Source of the DNA: Homarus americanus
Lineage: Eukaryota; Arthropoda; Malacostraca; Decapoda; Nephropidae
Assembly (NCBI RefSeq): GCF_018991925.1
Contig: NW_024725520.1
Coordinates: forward strand, 147,501 to 211,500
Length of the DNA stretch: 64,000 bases
Reading direction: 5' to 3'
The first letter of the stretch is position 1, and every line of letters begins with the position of its first letter. This document shows, one piece after another, positions 23,897 through 55,510 of the stretch. The translations under genes and the position numbers were made by a program. The notes under the pieces are model-generated. The model was not told where the DNA came from. It did not search any database and was given only the letters and a program-made list of their open reading frames with translations.

Positions 23897-24276
23897 TGAG
23901 TCATGCAATATGTATTTTGGGGCAAAAATAACTTATTTTTTTATATGATGATTCGGACACAGTAAGCATGTTCGACTGTAAACACCCTGTAAATAAACAG
24001 GCAGTGCAGGATCAAATTATTTACGACTTTTTCCTTTCAAAATATCCTCACTTAACAAATATAGTAATTAATTGGTGTGAAATAAATCAAATGACTAGTA
24101 AACTCCTATTTAGTGGTCATATAATTCCCAGATAACGAGTATATACCATCTAAAAAACATTTATTTTACATATATATTCGCGGGCTCTACTGAGTTGGGA
24201 AGGAAACACCAAGTGCATCAACAAGACTAACTGTGAATATTGAAAGAACTTATTACAACAGCTTAAACACTGGGAA

Positions 24277-43001
<18,725 letters not shown>

Positions 43002-43593
43002 ATGGTGTATTTTTTTTTTTTTTTAATTACAGTATTGATTATTTCATATTGATTTATGTATTATAAGAAACATACAATACAGTAGAGAATGTCAAGTGCG
43101 TATAATTCTTACTTTTTAGATGGCAAAACAAGTTATTGGTGGTGAAGTACACAAAAAAACCTGAAAATATTTAGGAAAGGCGGGATGCAGACACTGTACT
43201 GTATAATACGTTTATGAAAAATTTGTGAATCCGCGAAGTATAATAATTACAGTATGTAGATATTTTCCATGATTATATCACAGTAAGTCATTGGTTTACA
43301 CTGGAAGGTGTTCTTAGAAAATGTAACATAAATAGGACTACCGTAATGTAAATAAGTAATTTTTCCCATAGGCACAACGTAATACTGTACTGTAATTAGG
43401 AGTTGCATTCCCAAGGACACCTTACTAACCAAACTTAACTAAATATTATGGACATTATTAAACAAATCAATACAAAACTCAAATTATGTGCATAAATAGA
43501 CAATTAAAAGAACACAAGTTCAAGGATACACCTTCTTGATGGGTGTATTTGCCAGATGTTTTCCACTCATGGTTTAAGGACTTTTGAGAGATA

Positions 43594-43930
43594 CAGTAAA
43601 ACCTTAATAAACCAGACTAATTGGAGTAGACCCCAGTCTGGAAAATGCAGGAGTCCAAAAAAGGACATTCTATGGGGGTCTGGACATAACCCTGCTTATC
43701 TGGACTGCTTCTGGAAAATCAGACACGAGTCTGGTTGTTAACTGTTTTCACCGATATGACTGTTTCATACTGTAAAGTGTTTACCAATAATATAAATAGT
43801 TGAAGTGCTTCTTCATGTGTACTGGTTAGGAATGTGTCACCAACCAGGGCTGCCCCATCATACTCACCCATGGCGAGTGGAAAAAAGCAAATTCCGGTAT
43901 ATCGAAGTCTGATTTATCGAGGTTTTACTG
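43594..43930. mobile_element. 337-bp pogo-like MITE
   Basis: The TIRs are CAGTAAAACCTTAATAAACC at the left and GATTTATCGAGGTTTTACTG at the right, with TA on both sides. There is no coding content. It lies 590 bp downstream of the POLR3C stop. Confidence 0.8.
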
Positions 43931-44435
43931 TACTTCTAGACTGGCCAGACACATGCAAGTGAAACAAATTCAGCAGCTGTGGGAAGTGATACTACAGATA
44001 CAGTACATGGATTGTTCAACTGGTGGCAATGTTGCCACACAATGCTGTTTTTGATGTGCAGTGAATTAATTTAGCACTTGTCATGGCAAAAATTATATTA
44101 CAGTACAGAGTACATCAGATAGATACAACTTGTGCTGAATATTGTTCCCCAAATTTTTAATGATGCATTATTAAAACAAATGAAATAAAACTGAAATAAA
44201 TTGCTGACTTTCTGTACTTCTCTTCTATGACCATTTGTAGTGAGTGAATTTGTTTATTTTTCTAATATTCCTAAACTTTTTATTTTATTTTTTGACACGA
44301 GACAATACACCAGTTATATTCTGTACAAGCAATTGTTTTATATCTTGAGGTGAATCTGGGGGTCTCTAAATTTGTTAGTGTGTGTTCATGAAGTATGATT
44401 ACTGTACTATGTTTTAATCTCTAAATTTAGATATA

Positions 44436-44736
44436 CAGTCTCAACCACTTACGACATATTCGACTTACAACAACCCGGACATACGACGGCCATGGTTGTA
44501 TAAAATATTTTTCACATTACGTATTTTCGAGCCCGATGTTAGTGATCATGCTGTGTACTGACAAAATTTTCATTTGTAATTCCCCTTAAAATGGCTGGCA
44601 AGCATAAAAGTGAGAGTTCCCATGGTGCCGAGAAGAAAAAGACACCCATTTTAGAATTTCTATGTATTATTTTCGCCTTTTCGACTTAAAACCTGGTCGT
44701 CGGGACGGATCCCCGTCGTAAGTCGAGGAGAGACTG
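44436..44736 (+). mobile_element. 301-bp pogo/Tigger-like MITE
   Basis: The TIRs are CAGTCTCAACCACTTACGAC and, at the right, GTCGTAAGTCGAGGAGAGACTG shortened at its outer end to the same CA...TG form, with TA flanks. The plus strand at about 44591 reads MAGKHKSESSHGAEKKKTP, like a transposase N-terminus, and is then cut off. Confidence 0.75.
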
Positions 44737-45136
44737 TATGTTAAGCAATGTGTTTTTCTTGTAATTTTTGCAATTACTGTACTGTTTTTACAAAGGATAT
44801 ATCATTATTTCATTGAGTATAAAAAAGTTTATTGCAGTACTTTTTGCAAATCAAGATTGACTAAACGTATTTTGTTTTCATTTTGATTATTCCATCATCG
44901 TGGCTATCTTGGACATTTGGAGCTGACTGGAGTATATAGATCATGCACAAGCATTTTAGTTACTGAACATCTCCATCCTGTCAATAATTAACTCCTTGAG
45001 TCAGAGGGACTTAAGTGGTACATCCTCTTACACTGAAGTATCACATCAGAAGGACATATCTGATACCTCCCTTTAATCTCTATGATGGTAGGAAAAGCTG
45101 GAGGTTGAAATTGCTCTGATAATGGCACTATCTTAC

Positions 45137-45265
45137 CTATTTACCTAATGGATGCCCACTAGAGGTGGCCATGCTGAGGAAAGGAGAACAGTGTCCTGTG
45201 TAGGATCCCTCCATTGTTCTTGATAATTTTGTCAAGGGCTATTTTGAAGATTAGTACTGGTCTTT
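45137..45265 (-). mobile_element. LINE 3' fragment (family C)
   Basis: Inverted, diverged copy of 4360-4545 (GATGCCCACTAGAGGTGGCC, then GGATCCCTCCATTGTTCTTG). Confidence 0.6.
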
Positions 45266-45299
45266 ATTTTTAAGCCACCTTCAATCAATCAGAGTACCC

Positions 45300-45600
45300 C
45301 TGTACTGTGTTCATAGCTGAGGGTTGGCGACCACAGACCTCCACTCTAAATGTGTTTGGGCTGTTTTTACCAAATCTCTCTGCCTAAGGTTTTGTTTCTC
45401 TGGGTACCCAGGTTTTAATTTCATTCTGGCCCTCCTACCCTCAACTTTGCCCACTAATATTTCTGTTATTATCCCCTCATCCCTAATTATATGACCAAAG
45501 TATCTTTTTTCTTTTTCTGTACATTTCAAATATTTCTCTTGAAGTTTTTGCTAACCTTAGTATACTTCATTTGTTTTTCCTTACACCACCTCCCTCTCTG
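45300..45600 (-). pseudogene. RTE-like LINE C-terminal fragment
   Basis: The minus strand reads EKEKRYFGHIIRDEGIITEI, then LVGKVEGRRARMKLKPGYPE. R-Y-F-G-H-x-x-R-D-E-G followed by G-K-V-E-G-R-R is the typical tail of endonuclease/reverse transcriptase ORFs of RTE-type LINEs. It is truncated. Confidence 0.65.
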
Positions 45601-46077
45601 CCTGCCTGCCTGCCAAATCCTTTTTCCTTTCTAAACTCATTTTGCTCTTCAGATAATTCACTTAATATTCTAAGCTTTATTTTAATTAAAATTATGTATC
45701 ATAAAACTTTGCAGGCATGACTTATAAAGCTCATTGTTCTAAACAGGGTAGACTGTAAGGCTCCCGGCTTTATAGGTAATAATGCAAATATTGATTTTAT
45801 TTTATCACTGGGAAGGTCTCCTTTTAAGTGCACTACAGTACAGGAATATAGAATTACATATTTTAGTCAAACATTTTATCCCATTCTTGCCCAATTGTGT
45901 TATAAATTCTGCTGGAAGCTGACAAACCCAGAAGATTTATCATTTTCCATTTTGCTCACAGTTGCTTCAACTTCTGTGTCATACTCTGCTCCTGTCTATT
46001 TTACTACTTCTGCTTCAAATAGGATCTTATTGTCTGCTTTTACTTTTCCTTTTTTTTTGTTTACATATATCCTCTTC

Positions 46078-46440
46078 ACCACTGATCGGCTCGTTAGCCG
46101 CTTGGGCGATCGGTCACGTCTCTTATTCACTGTTGGAAAGTACTGGGCATGCACTGGCTCCTGAATGTATCTGAACCTGCTCCAGTGTTGGTCAAGTTTG
46201 GTCTTTAAAGAGCTCATACTCGGTGCCATCACAACACTCTTTGGCAGGTTGTTCCAAGAGTTCACAATTCTCACTCCGAAAAAGTGTGCCCTCACAGTTT
46301 TCTGGACTTGCGATTTCTTTAACCTTGAGCTGTGACCCCTTGTGGGACGAGCACCCGCCAGCTCGAGGTATGGACATTCGACCGAGTAGTGCCCTTTGAG
46401 ATGTTTATACAAAATATACACCTCAATTAGGTCCCCCCTT
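46078..46440 (-). pseudogene. LINE 3' fragment (family A)
   Basis: The minus strand encodes YKHLKGHYSVECPYLELAGA, RPTRGHSSRLKKSQVQKTV, HFFGVRIVNSWNNLPKSVV, then SRFRYIQEPVHAQYFPTV, followed by the shared 3' end. The reading frame over 141 codons is intact, so this is one of the least decayed tails of the family in the window. Confidence 0.85.
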
Positions 46441-47689
46441 GCCCAAATAGTCCCACCCCATTTACATATTTCCTTTTTCTTGGTTCATTTGTTTAGTCCT
46501 TCTGTACATATCCCTATAATTATGCCTTCAGTCATCATCTTTAATCTCCTTGCATTTCCTATCTAAATAATATTTCTTGTAATACACAGTATTGTAGGTA
46601 CATATATTAAATCTATGAACTTGATCTTTTACCAGAAATTAATTTTGTTTACCTAATTTCAACATTTAATATTTATGAATGGAAGAACATTAACTTTTAT
46701 GTATAGTTCAGTATGCCACTGAAAACTTGTATATATTATTGAAGGCTATAAATAACCCTAAAACAAATGATACTATGGTATTTAGTACTCGGTATGCACA
46801 AGTTGCACCTGATAAGAGATTGTGTGATTGATGCATCTGGTCACTGGGAATTAGCAGGTGTGGGTCCTGAGGACACAGCCACACAACCTCTTACATCTGA
46901 TAAAAAAAACTAACTTGTAAAGAATAATCAACCATATCCATAGTGAAGTGAGTACACGGAGGGCTGAGGAAAGAAGAAGCAAAAGTATTAATACAGTAGA
47001 GGCAAAACAATGTGTGCAAGTGTACAGCACATATGCCTACAGGACCCATGCAGTCTCCTGCCCTATCCTTCCCCACTGCAGGATTCTCTATACTGGCACC
47101 CCTCTCAGTCATGCTAAGTTTCACTTAAAAGGTCTCCTCAAAATGCCTGAAGCAATGAGCCACAAACGGCAGGTCACTGTAAAATCACAGCTCTCATTCC
47201 GAGTTGATTTTTCTCTAATTGCTGCCTAAAAAATTTATTTCTTTGTAATGACCAGATATTTGTAGGTTTTTCTTTACAGTAATGTCCATATACTATATTA
47301 CACTGTATTCACTCGCGTATCTTTTGACCAGCGTGTGAAAAACCTTGCCCCATCTTACATATAGGTCAGTATGTATAAGCTGCCTTAAATCTCTGTCAGG
47401 TACTTGCTCACTTTTCTAGCCTGTTCAAAATACGATCCTCTTTTCTGAATATATAATCTACTCGCTGCATAACTCATCTTTACTTTACTGATGGGTAACC
47501 TTTTAAATCCTCCTACCTTTCATTTAAACTTGTACGTATAGTGTACAGTCAAGAAATAATTCATTTTTGTACTCACTCCTTAACAATCTCTACATTTCAT
47601 AATTTCTTAACCTCTTGCTTCTAATCAAATATCTTCTGCACCTTATGCATTTGTCTCTCCAGGTAAATTTCTTTACTACAGTTCTCCTG
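46441..47689. other. Intergenic, no gene seen
   Basis: AT-rich sequence with two overlapping open frames on opposite strands (46891-47229) that show no domain and no codon signal I can defend. Confidence 0.5.
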
Positions 47690-48225
47690 AAGGTTTGGGA
47701 CTGAAGTTCTGGGACCATTGTGAAAAGAAGGTGAATCAAACAACAATACAAGTAGTTTTTATAAGAAGGGCGATCAGATGCTTAACAGTCGGTCCCTCGT
47801 AACACTACAAAAGTGACGTGCTTCCCTGTTTGGAGTATACCGTCATTTTGTTTGCTCCCAAAATATGCTAGGGACTGTCAGTCGATTGAAAATGTTAAAA
47901 GGAGGGGCACCAGACTGGTGCCTGCACTACGGCACCTCAGGTACCCAGAGAGATTAGAACACCTGCACTTGCCTGGCTTATACTATAGGCAGGCAAGGGG
48001 TGACTTAATTGAAGTTTGTAAACATTTCAGAAAGCACTAATTGGTTGAGTTTTCATACCTGGAGCAGGCAGATGCCCACCCCACTAGGAGTCGCAGCTTA
48101 AGGTTGAAGAAGCCCGAAGTTCAGAAAACTCAGGGCAAACTTTCACGGAGTCATTACTTGTCAGCAATGTGACTGACTGCCCAAGCGGCTAGCAAGCCAA
48201 TCAGTGGCGAAGAGATTAAGTAAAT
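47690..48225 (+). pseudogene. LINE 3' fragment (family A)
   Basis: Recognisable pieces: CLEYTVILFAP, then ENVKRRGTRLVPALRHLRYP and ERLEHLHLPGLYYRQARGDL, ending with the shared 3' sequence CCAAGCGGCTAGCAAGCCAA, then AGTGGCGAAGAG. Frameshifted. Confidence 0.8.
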
Positions 48226-48399
48226 TTGACAGTGACCTAACGTCATGTGAGTAGCTCCAACCATAGACCTATAGTACAAAATTAATTAAGTCACAATTTG
48301 TGTTGATAAGGAATGTGACTCCTTTGAGATGCAGATTTGTATCCTCAATAAAACCGAATCACTATTACTGTAAGTACGGCATTGCAGCCGACATTACGT

Positions 48400-51245
48400 A
48401 AGAACATAAGAATGAAGGAAATTGAAGCAGCCCTATTTACACTCGACTCTTATTACTCACATATCTGACAGTAAATGTGTGCTATAGGGCTGACACGGAG
48501 GAGGAAGTTGGAGATCTTCGTATTCATCCAGACAGCACGGAAGAACATAGTCTACTTATTAACCAATGCTACTTGAAAGAAATTGGAAATGGATCAAAAC
48601 CCATACGTGATTTGATTCTAACTATGATTTTCATCATTTATACATAGAATAAGTTTCATAACCTATTGCACCAAAAGAATAAAAAAAATAGAAGGGAGAA
48701 ATGAATCCACGCCAAATTACCTAAATAATCCAGCCTCTCATTTCGTAGAAACTCTTGAGACAATTTTCTTTTCCAACAGGTTAAAGATCCGACTCACTAC
48801 AGAGGGGAACAAACACCCAAACCACTGGACCTCATCATAAGTAACGAGGAGGGGAGTAGGCAGCCTGGGAATATATTGGAAGCATAATATGTTGTCTAAT
48901 GGTAGACCCTGCTGCCATATGACATCACGAAAATTGTGACCAAGTCCCAGAATGCTGATCTGACTTAATGCCTCATTTACACACAATTGCAGGGTCTCAA
49001 TTGTTTCTCTTACTTTGACAACACAACATACATATATATAGTTTCTCACTACAGGTATTGATTTCTTTTTTTTTATTTAATTATGGTCCTTTATTATTAT
49101 TATTATATTTTCGTCCCCAGACCCTGATGCGGGTCACTGATCTGTGTGCCCCGGTGAGCTAATCCCATAAAAAAAAATCTGGAACACCCAGCCTCAGTTG
49201 GCACGTCACCACATAACGTTGTCCTTCAGATTTAACTGTTACTTGGTTCATGACAAAACCAGGTCCAGGTTCAAATATTACTTAGGAAATTACGATGGGA
49301 TGAGGGAGGAGAGGAGTATAAACTAGCCTGAATTACTAAGGAATAAGAACGCAGATGCTATGCTGAATATCATAGCCAGTTAAATAAACCATTCGATTGA
49401 CAAATATACCTAAGACCAAACCCAGTGCCTCCAGGAATGCAAAGGCGACCACTACACATGAACCATGCGGCGGTTGGCAAAGTTGAGAAAACTCAGGATT
49501 TAGATACGTGGGTTAGGACAAATGATGAGCAAGACAGGAGAATGTATGCTAGATCCAGGAACCAAGCAAAGTCAGAGTGTAGAATGGCTGAAAAAGAGTT
49601 CCAGAGGCAAATTGCTAGCGAGGTCAAGCCAAACCCAAAGGCTTTTTATCGCGATGCAAAGTCGAAATTAAAAACGCAACTAGGCATATCGGACCTGAGG
49701 CTTGAAGAGGGTAGTTATGCAGATTCTGACCAGGATAAGGCGGAGGCATTGAACAAATTTTTTTTCATCGGTTTTCACAAGAGGATGCGAACAATCTTCC
49801 TGTGTTTGAAGACAGACAGTTTGACACAGTGCTGACCCACATAGTGTTATCAGAAGAGGGTATAAGAAATAAACTGTCAAAGCTAAGGGTTCATAAGAGT
49901 CCCGGCCCTGACATGGTGCATCCCAGTGCTAAGAGAGTTGTGCAATGAGCTTGCTAAGCCCCTGTAAATCCTGTTCTGTAAATGCCTGGATGAGCAAAAG
50001 GTCCCCAGTGATTGAAAAATGGCTTATGCGACTCCTATAATCAAGAAGGGTGATCGTCACTCCACAAATAATTATAGATCAGATAGCCTGACCAGCATAA
50101 TATGCAAAGTACTTGAGAGCATTATAAGAGATGCCATGATGGAACATCTACTACGAAACAAGGTACTGGATGTTTGGACCCAAATTCTGGAACAGGGTGG
50201 CAATAACGATAATATATACCAAGATTTTGCCAAGGCTTTCAACAGCATATCCTATGAAAGGCTGAGAATTAAACTGGAAGCATGACGACTTAATGCATGA
50301 TCGCAAGCAGTGTGTGGTGATTCACGATACGAAATCGTCATGTGTACCTGTGACTAGTCGTTGTTGTTTGCTTGTTTGTTTCATAAATGACATGCTGGAA
50401 GTAATACACTCCTCCATATATATATATATTTGTGGACGATGCCAAGTTATTCAGGAAAATGAAGAACTAAACAGACTGTGAAGAGCTGCAGAAAGATATC
50501 TGTGAACTTCAAGGGTTGTCGAAGAAATGGCTGCTAAGATTCAATGTCACGAAGTGTATGAGGTAACTGAGGTTGCACCTGCGACGTACCAACGGTAAGG
50601 AGGCGTATATGTCCCAACGGGATGAAGAAACTGCATTACTGTAATAGAAACCGAACGCGAAAAGTACCTGGGTGCGTATGTTGGCAATGAACTGATGTTC
50701 TCAGGCCATTGTGAGAAGGTGAATCAAGCAACTAAACTGAATGGTCTTATACGAAGGTCATTCAGATAGCTAGACAGTCTGTCCCTTGTAACGCTATTCA
50801 AGAGTGAGGTGTTTCCCCGCTTGGAGTACTGTCACCCCGTCTGTTCCAAAAGGAGGACCACCAGATTGGGTGCCTGCACCTCAGTTATCCAGAGAGATTA
50901 GAGCGCCTGCAACTCCTTAGCTTATACTACAGACGGGCCAGGGGTGACGTAATTAAGGTGTATAAATATCTCAAAGGACGCTACTCGGTCGATTATCCAT
51001 ATCTGCAGCTGGCAGACCCCCGCCCCACAAGGGGCCACAGCTCAAGGTTGAAGGAGCCATAAGTCCAGAAAAATGTGAAGGTAAACTTTTTTCAGAATGA
51101 GAGTTGTGAACTCTTGGAACAACCTGCCAGTGTGTTGTAAAGGCACCAAGTGTAGGCTCTTTCAAGACCAGACTTGACTAAAACTGGAGAAGGTTCAGAC
51201 ACATTCAGGAGCCAGTGCATGCCCAGTACTTGCCAACATCCTACA
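48400..51245 (+). pseudogene. Longest family A (CR1-like) LINE copy: endonuclease plus RT, broken
   Basis: Near 48770-48860 the plus strand reads VKDPTHYRGEQTPKPLDLII followed by SNEEG, the C-terminal half of the APE-type endonuclease. A 3' end of another LINE (49090-49178) interrupts it. The SDH-region remnant and FKYYLGNYDGMREE follow to 49330, then a linker (RRMYARSRNQAKSECRMAEK, then NPKAFYRDAKSKLK). RT blocks come next: HKSPGPDMVHPSVL, MAYATPIIKKGDRHSTNNYR and ICKVLESIIRD, then IYQDFAKAFNSISYERL and FINDMLEVIH. The usual family A tail ends near 51245. Many frameshifts and stops show it is dead. Confidence 0.85.
49090..49178 (+). mobile_element. LINE 3' end (family B-related), nested
   Basis: A TTATTATTATT run, then CCTGATGCGGGTCACTGATC and GTGCCCCGGTGAGCTAATCC with an A-run. 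It is a diverged relative of the ends at 17223 and 36310, inserted into the family A LINE. Confidence 0.6.
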
Positions 51246-51249
51246 GTTA

Positions 51250-51439
51250 GCTGATCCAGATGCGTAATATCTGGGGCTGTATCTGCTATTATTACAATCA
51301 TCCCAGCATCATTTACCTCTTCAGCAATTTTGTCCTGAACACTTTCACCGAGCAATGATACATTTTCTTCTTGACAATTCCTGCTCATAGAAGTAGTGTG
51401 ATAAGCTCTGGCATCTCTCTCAGTAAGCCACGCTTTCAT
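51250..51439 (-). pseudogene. hAT/DUF4371-type transposase fragment
   Basis: The minus strand reads LLGESVQDKIAEEVNDAG, then MIVIIADTAPDITHLDQL. This resembles the catalytic-region block of ZMYM1-like hAT transposases (I-x-x-E-V then I-x-A-D-E-T-x-D-x-x-x-x-x-Q-L). The catalytic-looking D-E is D-T here. It is a short remnant. Confidence 0.6.
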
Positions 51440-51774
51440 TGTAGTATCATGCCAACCAAGAAATTAAACAATCTGTTCAAAATTAGAGTCAACTTCATTT
51501 TCATTCAATATGATAAACCTTGTCTAGCTAGTGTGTGGGCTATGTCTAACATCACAATTACTTTACGCTGCTTCTGAAGGATTTTCTCTTCTTCAATTTA
51601 CCTATTTCTTCTAGTCCTATCAAGCGAGCTTACGTCTGGCATCAACATAACCATCATCTCCCTGAATTTTTGAGATCATTGTGACCAGCTTCTGGTAACT
51701 TGACCAACTCGAGACCAATCATTGGGGGTGAAACACCCCCCCCCCTAATCGGGCCATCCCTGATAACAATGAAC

Positions 51775-51970
51775 TGAGCCATTGTCAGATGAAGGTGCAT
51801 CAAGCAACGAAGCTAGTACGTCTTATGACAAGGTCGTTCAAGAGTGAGGGTGCTCCCCCGTTTGGAGTAATCACCCCGTCTGGTTCCCGACCCCGTGATA
51901 AGCTAGAGTCCGTCAATTGAAAATGTCCAAAAGAGGGCCACCCGATTAGTGCTTGCACTATGACCTGACC
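51775..51970 (+). pseudogene. LINE fragment (family A)
   Basis: A short, heavily frameshifted piece (GAACTGAGCCATTGTCAGAT, then GAAAATGTCCAAAAGAGGGC) that matches the pre-tail part of the copy at 50.7-50.9 kb. Confidence 0.65.
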
Positions 51971-53190
51971 TAATATACACAGCCTATGGGTATGTTAGGT
52001 CAGGTTCTATACATTGTCGTTTCCATTTTTGTGTTTAATATCATGCTAATACTGTGTACCAAAAATTTAAACCAAATCGCACATTTCCATCTGGTGTTAG
52101 CGCCTTCGTAAACCTCTACCGGGGAGGGATAATGGGGACTGGAACATGGAGCACTAAAACATCACGAGGTGGTTTCCCTTTAATTTATTATATGGACTTC
52201 ATGCTTTAAAAAATACGTTTTGGTCACCCAAATCGTAGCACAACGCTGCTGACAAAAAAAAAAGCTTTTCATTGTATTATTTTTACCATTTTGCTATAAC
52301 AAATGTATATACAGGTATATTAAATTTATAAGTGAAGGATATGCTGCTTACACCTAAGTACACACCATCATTCAGTATTTAATTATATTTTACTATAACA
52401 TACCGGTATACAGTCGATACTTTCTTTACGTAAACATTTCAATCTGAATCACTGTGTATCATCATACATATCTGATCTCATACGCCTAATAAAGGTTTTG
52501 TCAATTGGGAATTTGAAAGAAAAGTCGTATTTTTAAGTAGCGCTGAAAATAGAGTAATCCAACTAATGTTTTTGTTGACAATGAAATTGTTTTGTTCTCA
52601 TGTTTACTGTTAAAACATTCTTTCAGCAGCAGCACTTTAATGTGGAAGGAAAAATATACATTATATGAAACATGACAACAGAGGAAACATGTGTTCGATC
52701 ACTTTTTTTTAATTTCCTTAATTGTTTACCAAAATCTGTGTCAATATTCTTATCTATATCGAGCTCAGTGTTCCTAACTTCTAAGTAGTCTCCATTCCAT
52801 ATCTATTTAATTTTTTTAGCTTCTATGATTCCAGGAAGTGAACTAATGGTGCAATAAAAGCCTCACTTTTCATCATCGTTATGGCATTAATGACTCGAGT
52901 GTTTAAACAATGTATTTTTAAAGGGAAATAGGTCACAAATTTGATTCACACTCAATCAAAAAGTTCCAACAACGCTACTGAAAAGCTTCAAGACCTTACT
53001 TTGCAAACCATGAGGGTTATGTGCAATAACTGCAATAACTTTAGCTCAAGTAAATCTCATTAAGGGGAAGAGTGTGGGATCTTTGTACAGAACATTTTCA
53101 CTCAGTGTAAGGAAATTTATGTAATAAAGAAAAATTTGGTTCGCAGTGAAAATTCCCCAAATCGGACCTAAATTCCCCATTTCTCATCGA
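51971..53190. other. Intergenic, no gene seen
   Basis: AT-rich, no open frame of note, no element borders recognised. Confidence 0.5.
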
Positions 53191-53199
53191 TACCAAGGT

Positions 53200-53500
53200 A
53201 AAAGAAGCCACACGTCCAGAAAATTGTGGGGTCATTTTTTTTTATAGGGAGAATTGTAAACTCTTGGAATAATCTCCCAGATACTGTAGTGTTGTGACGG
53301 CATCGAGCGTAAAGTGTTTCAAATCCAGGCTTGACCAACACTGGCAGATACATCCTAGACTCTAGGATGTATCTGCCAGTGTTGGCTCTTGGACCTAGAG
53401 CCACTACATTCCCAGTACTACCAGCAGTACGAGACGTAACCGACCGCCCAAGCGGCTAACGAGCCAATCAGTGGCGAAGAGGATAACGGTAACAATAATT
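53200..53500 (+). pseudogene. LINE 3' fragment (family A) with palindrome
   Basis: ENCKLLE-type tail remnants (KLLE, then WNNLPDTVVL), and the shared 3' end (CCGCCCAAGCGGCTAACGAG, then AGTGGCGAAGAGGATAACGG). The perfect palindrome at 53335-53385 interrupts the tail, where normal copies read on to W-S-R-F-R-Y-I-Q. Confidence 0.75.
53335..53385. repeat. Perfect 25-bp palindrome
   Basis: The left arm 53335-53359 starts CCAACACTGGCAGATAC and the right arm 53361-53385 is its exact reverse complement around a single C. It lies within the family A LINE fragment. Normal copies carry one such arm, so this is a local inverted duplication. Confidence 0.95.
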
Positions 53501-55094
53501 AGTTGTCGATGTTGTGTCAAGAATATTGCAGCAGCTTTGAAAATTATTATGAAGAAAATGTGTAAAATAAAGTATTGCAGCGGCGACTACAAGGTAAGTG
53601 ACTGATGGTCAGGGCTGGCCCTAGCCTTTTGGGGTCCCTAAGCCGACACTCTTTTGGGGCCCCTCCACCCTTCAAACTCTCCCCTAAATTGCAAGCTCTT
53701 GGGCGACCCGGGGGTATGCCGCCGGAAAAATTAAATTTGAGTGTCTGGGACAGCATTTCCTGTATTCTGTAGACAGTTATATTGTAAAACGTAAGTAGAT
53801 TAAAAAAATACTTACTTTTACTCTGAGCAGGAACTTTGTTCTAGCGTTCTTTTTCTGACACAGTTTTTTTCACTCAAAGCAGACGACCACTCTGTCTACT
53901 TGTCAACTTCGCACTGACTCACTGAGCCTGAGGCTTTGAGGGCAGTTTTGCAGGGGTACCAAAACATTGTGTTACCAAACCGCGGTGGATAGCACTCAAA
54001 AGGTGCGGCAAAGACCTTAAACAATATAGCCCCAAAATTATGACTTTTATAGCCTGCCGCTTCACGCTCCTATTTCAGTTAATACAAAATATTATCGTCA
54101 TTGTAGGGAATTTAAATTTAATTCTGTGGACTAGTAACAGGGTTTAGTAAGAGAAAAAACGCAATACAGAGAATGAACGCTGACTTATCTTTCCATATGA
54201 TAAAGTAACACTATTTTTCTTATAAAATTACTGAAGGAAATGAAATTGCCTTTTTTACCAGATTGCCGGATAAAAACACCGCATAAAATAAATCAGAGCC
54301 TCATTTTTACCAGTTTGTTTCTTGAAAATAGTAAATATATTTTTTTTCTTTTTCAGGCACTTATGCACTAAATAGTCACTAAATAAAAAAAAATGGAATG
54401 GAAACATATCCCCTTTTAATCAAACAGGAAGCCGACAGATTGACCATCCGTCAACTTCCGCGCCCTGCCTGGTGCCTGTCTGTCTGACCAGCTGCTATAG
54501 ATCTTATTTCATTTAAAATTTAAAATTATCCGATGATTGTGAGCCGATAAATGAAGAGGAAAAAATAGCAAAGTCATGTGCTTTCCTTTACTACCAATCC
54601 AGAAAAAAATCAATATTCATTCATAAATACTGCTGGGAAATTAGTGGTGCCGGTGTTTCCGTTTTCAAAGGTAGGCAAGTAGCGGCACAATTTTATCGTC
54701 CGCTGCAAGCAGTTTAAAATTAGCCCAATTGGGCGGGTAAACCGCGGGTTTGGCAACACCGGTGCGAAGAAAAAATATCTAATACTCGAAGCGTTTGGCG
54801 CGGCGCAGTTGGCGACATTTGGTATTTATTATAGTTGGTTTCCTCAAAATGGGATGGCGACACTGTCGCCATTGTGACGTAGGTATGTCGTCAGCACTGT
54901 TTACTTTGTATGTTTCTGACCGCGACAGCAGCGACAATAGAATGCATAATTGCTGTCTGCAAAGAAGAACAACGCTACACAGTAATTTAAAATTGTAGGC
55001 GCTGTGCCAAACTCGCCGGGTCACTGATGGTCAGCGCAGGGAAGAGGGTGGCGTCGCCTCAAAGACTTTAGATTTTACATTTTACTTTTATCCT

Positions 55095-55510
55095 CTTCGA
55101 CACTGATCGGCTCGTTAGCCGCTTGGGCGGTTGGTCACGTCTCTGTTACCCACTGTTGGCAAGTACTGGGCATGTACTGGCTCCTGAATGTATCTGTGCC
55201 TGCGTCAGTGATAGTCCAGTAAGGTCTTGAAAGAGCTCAAGCTCTTGCCGTTACAACACTGTCCGGCAGATTGTTCCAAGAATATTCAATTCTCACTCCG
55301 AAAAAGTTTGCCCTCAAATTTCTGGCCTATTGGCTTCATCAGCCTTGAGCTGTGATCCCTTGTGGGGCGGGCGTGCACCAGCTCCAGGTATGGACACTCA
55401 ACTGAGGAGTGCCTTCTGAGATGTTTATAAACTTCAATTAAATCACCCCTTGTTGTCCTTCTATAGTATAAGCTAGGCAGTTGCAGCCGTTCTAATCTTT
55501 GGACCTTCAC
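55095..55510 (-). pseudogene. LINE 3' fragment (family A)
   Basis: The minus strand reads QRLERLQLPSLYYRRTTRGD, LIEVYKHLRRHSSVECPYLE, then RPTRDHSSRLMKPIGQKFEG, and ends with the shared 3' end beside TTTTATCCTCTTCG. Frameshifted after the KFEG segment. Confidence 0.8.
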
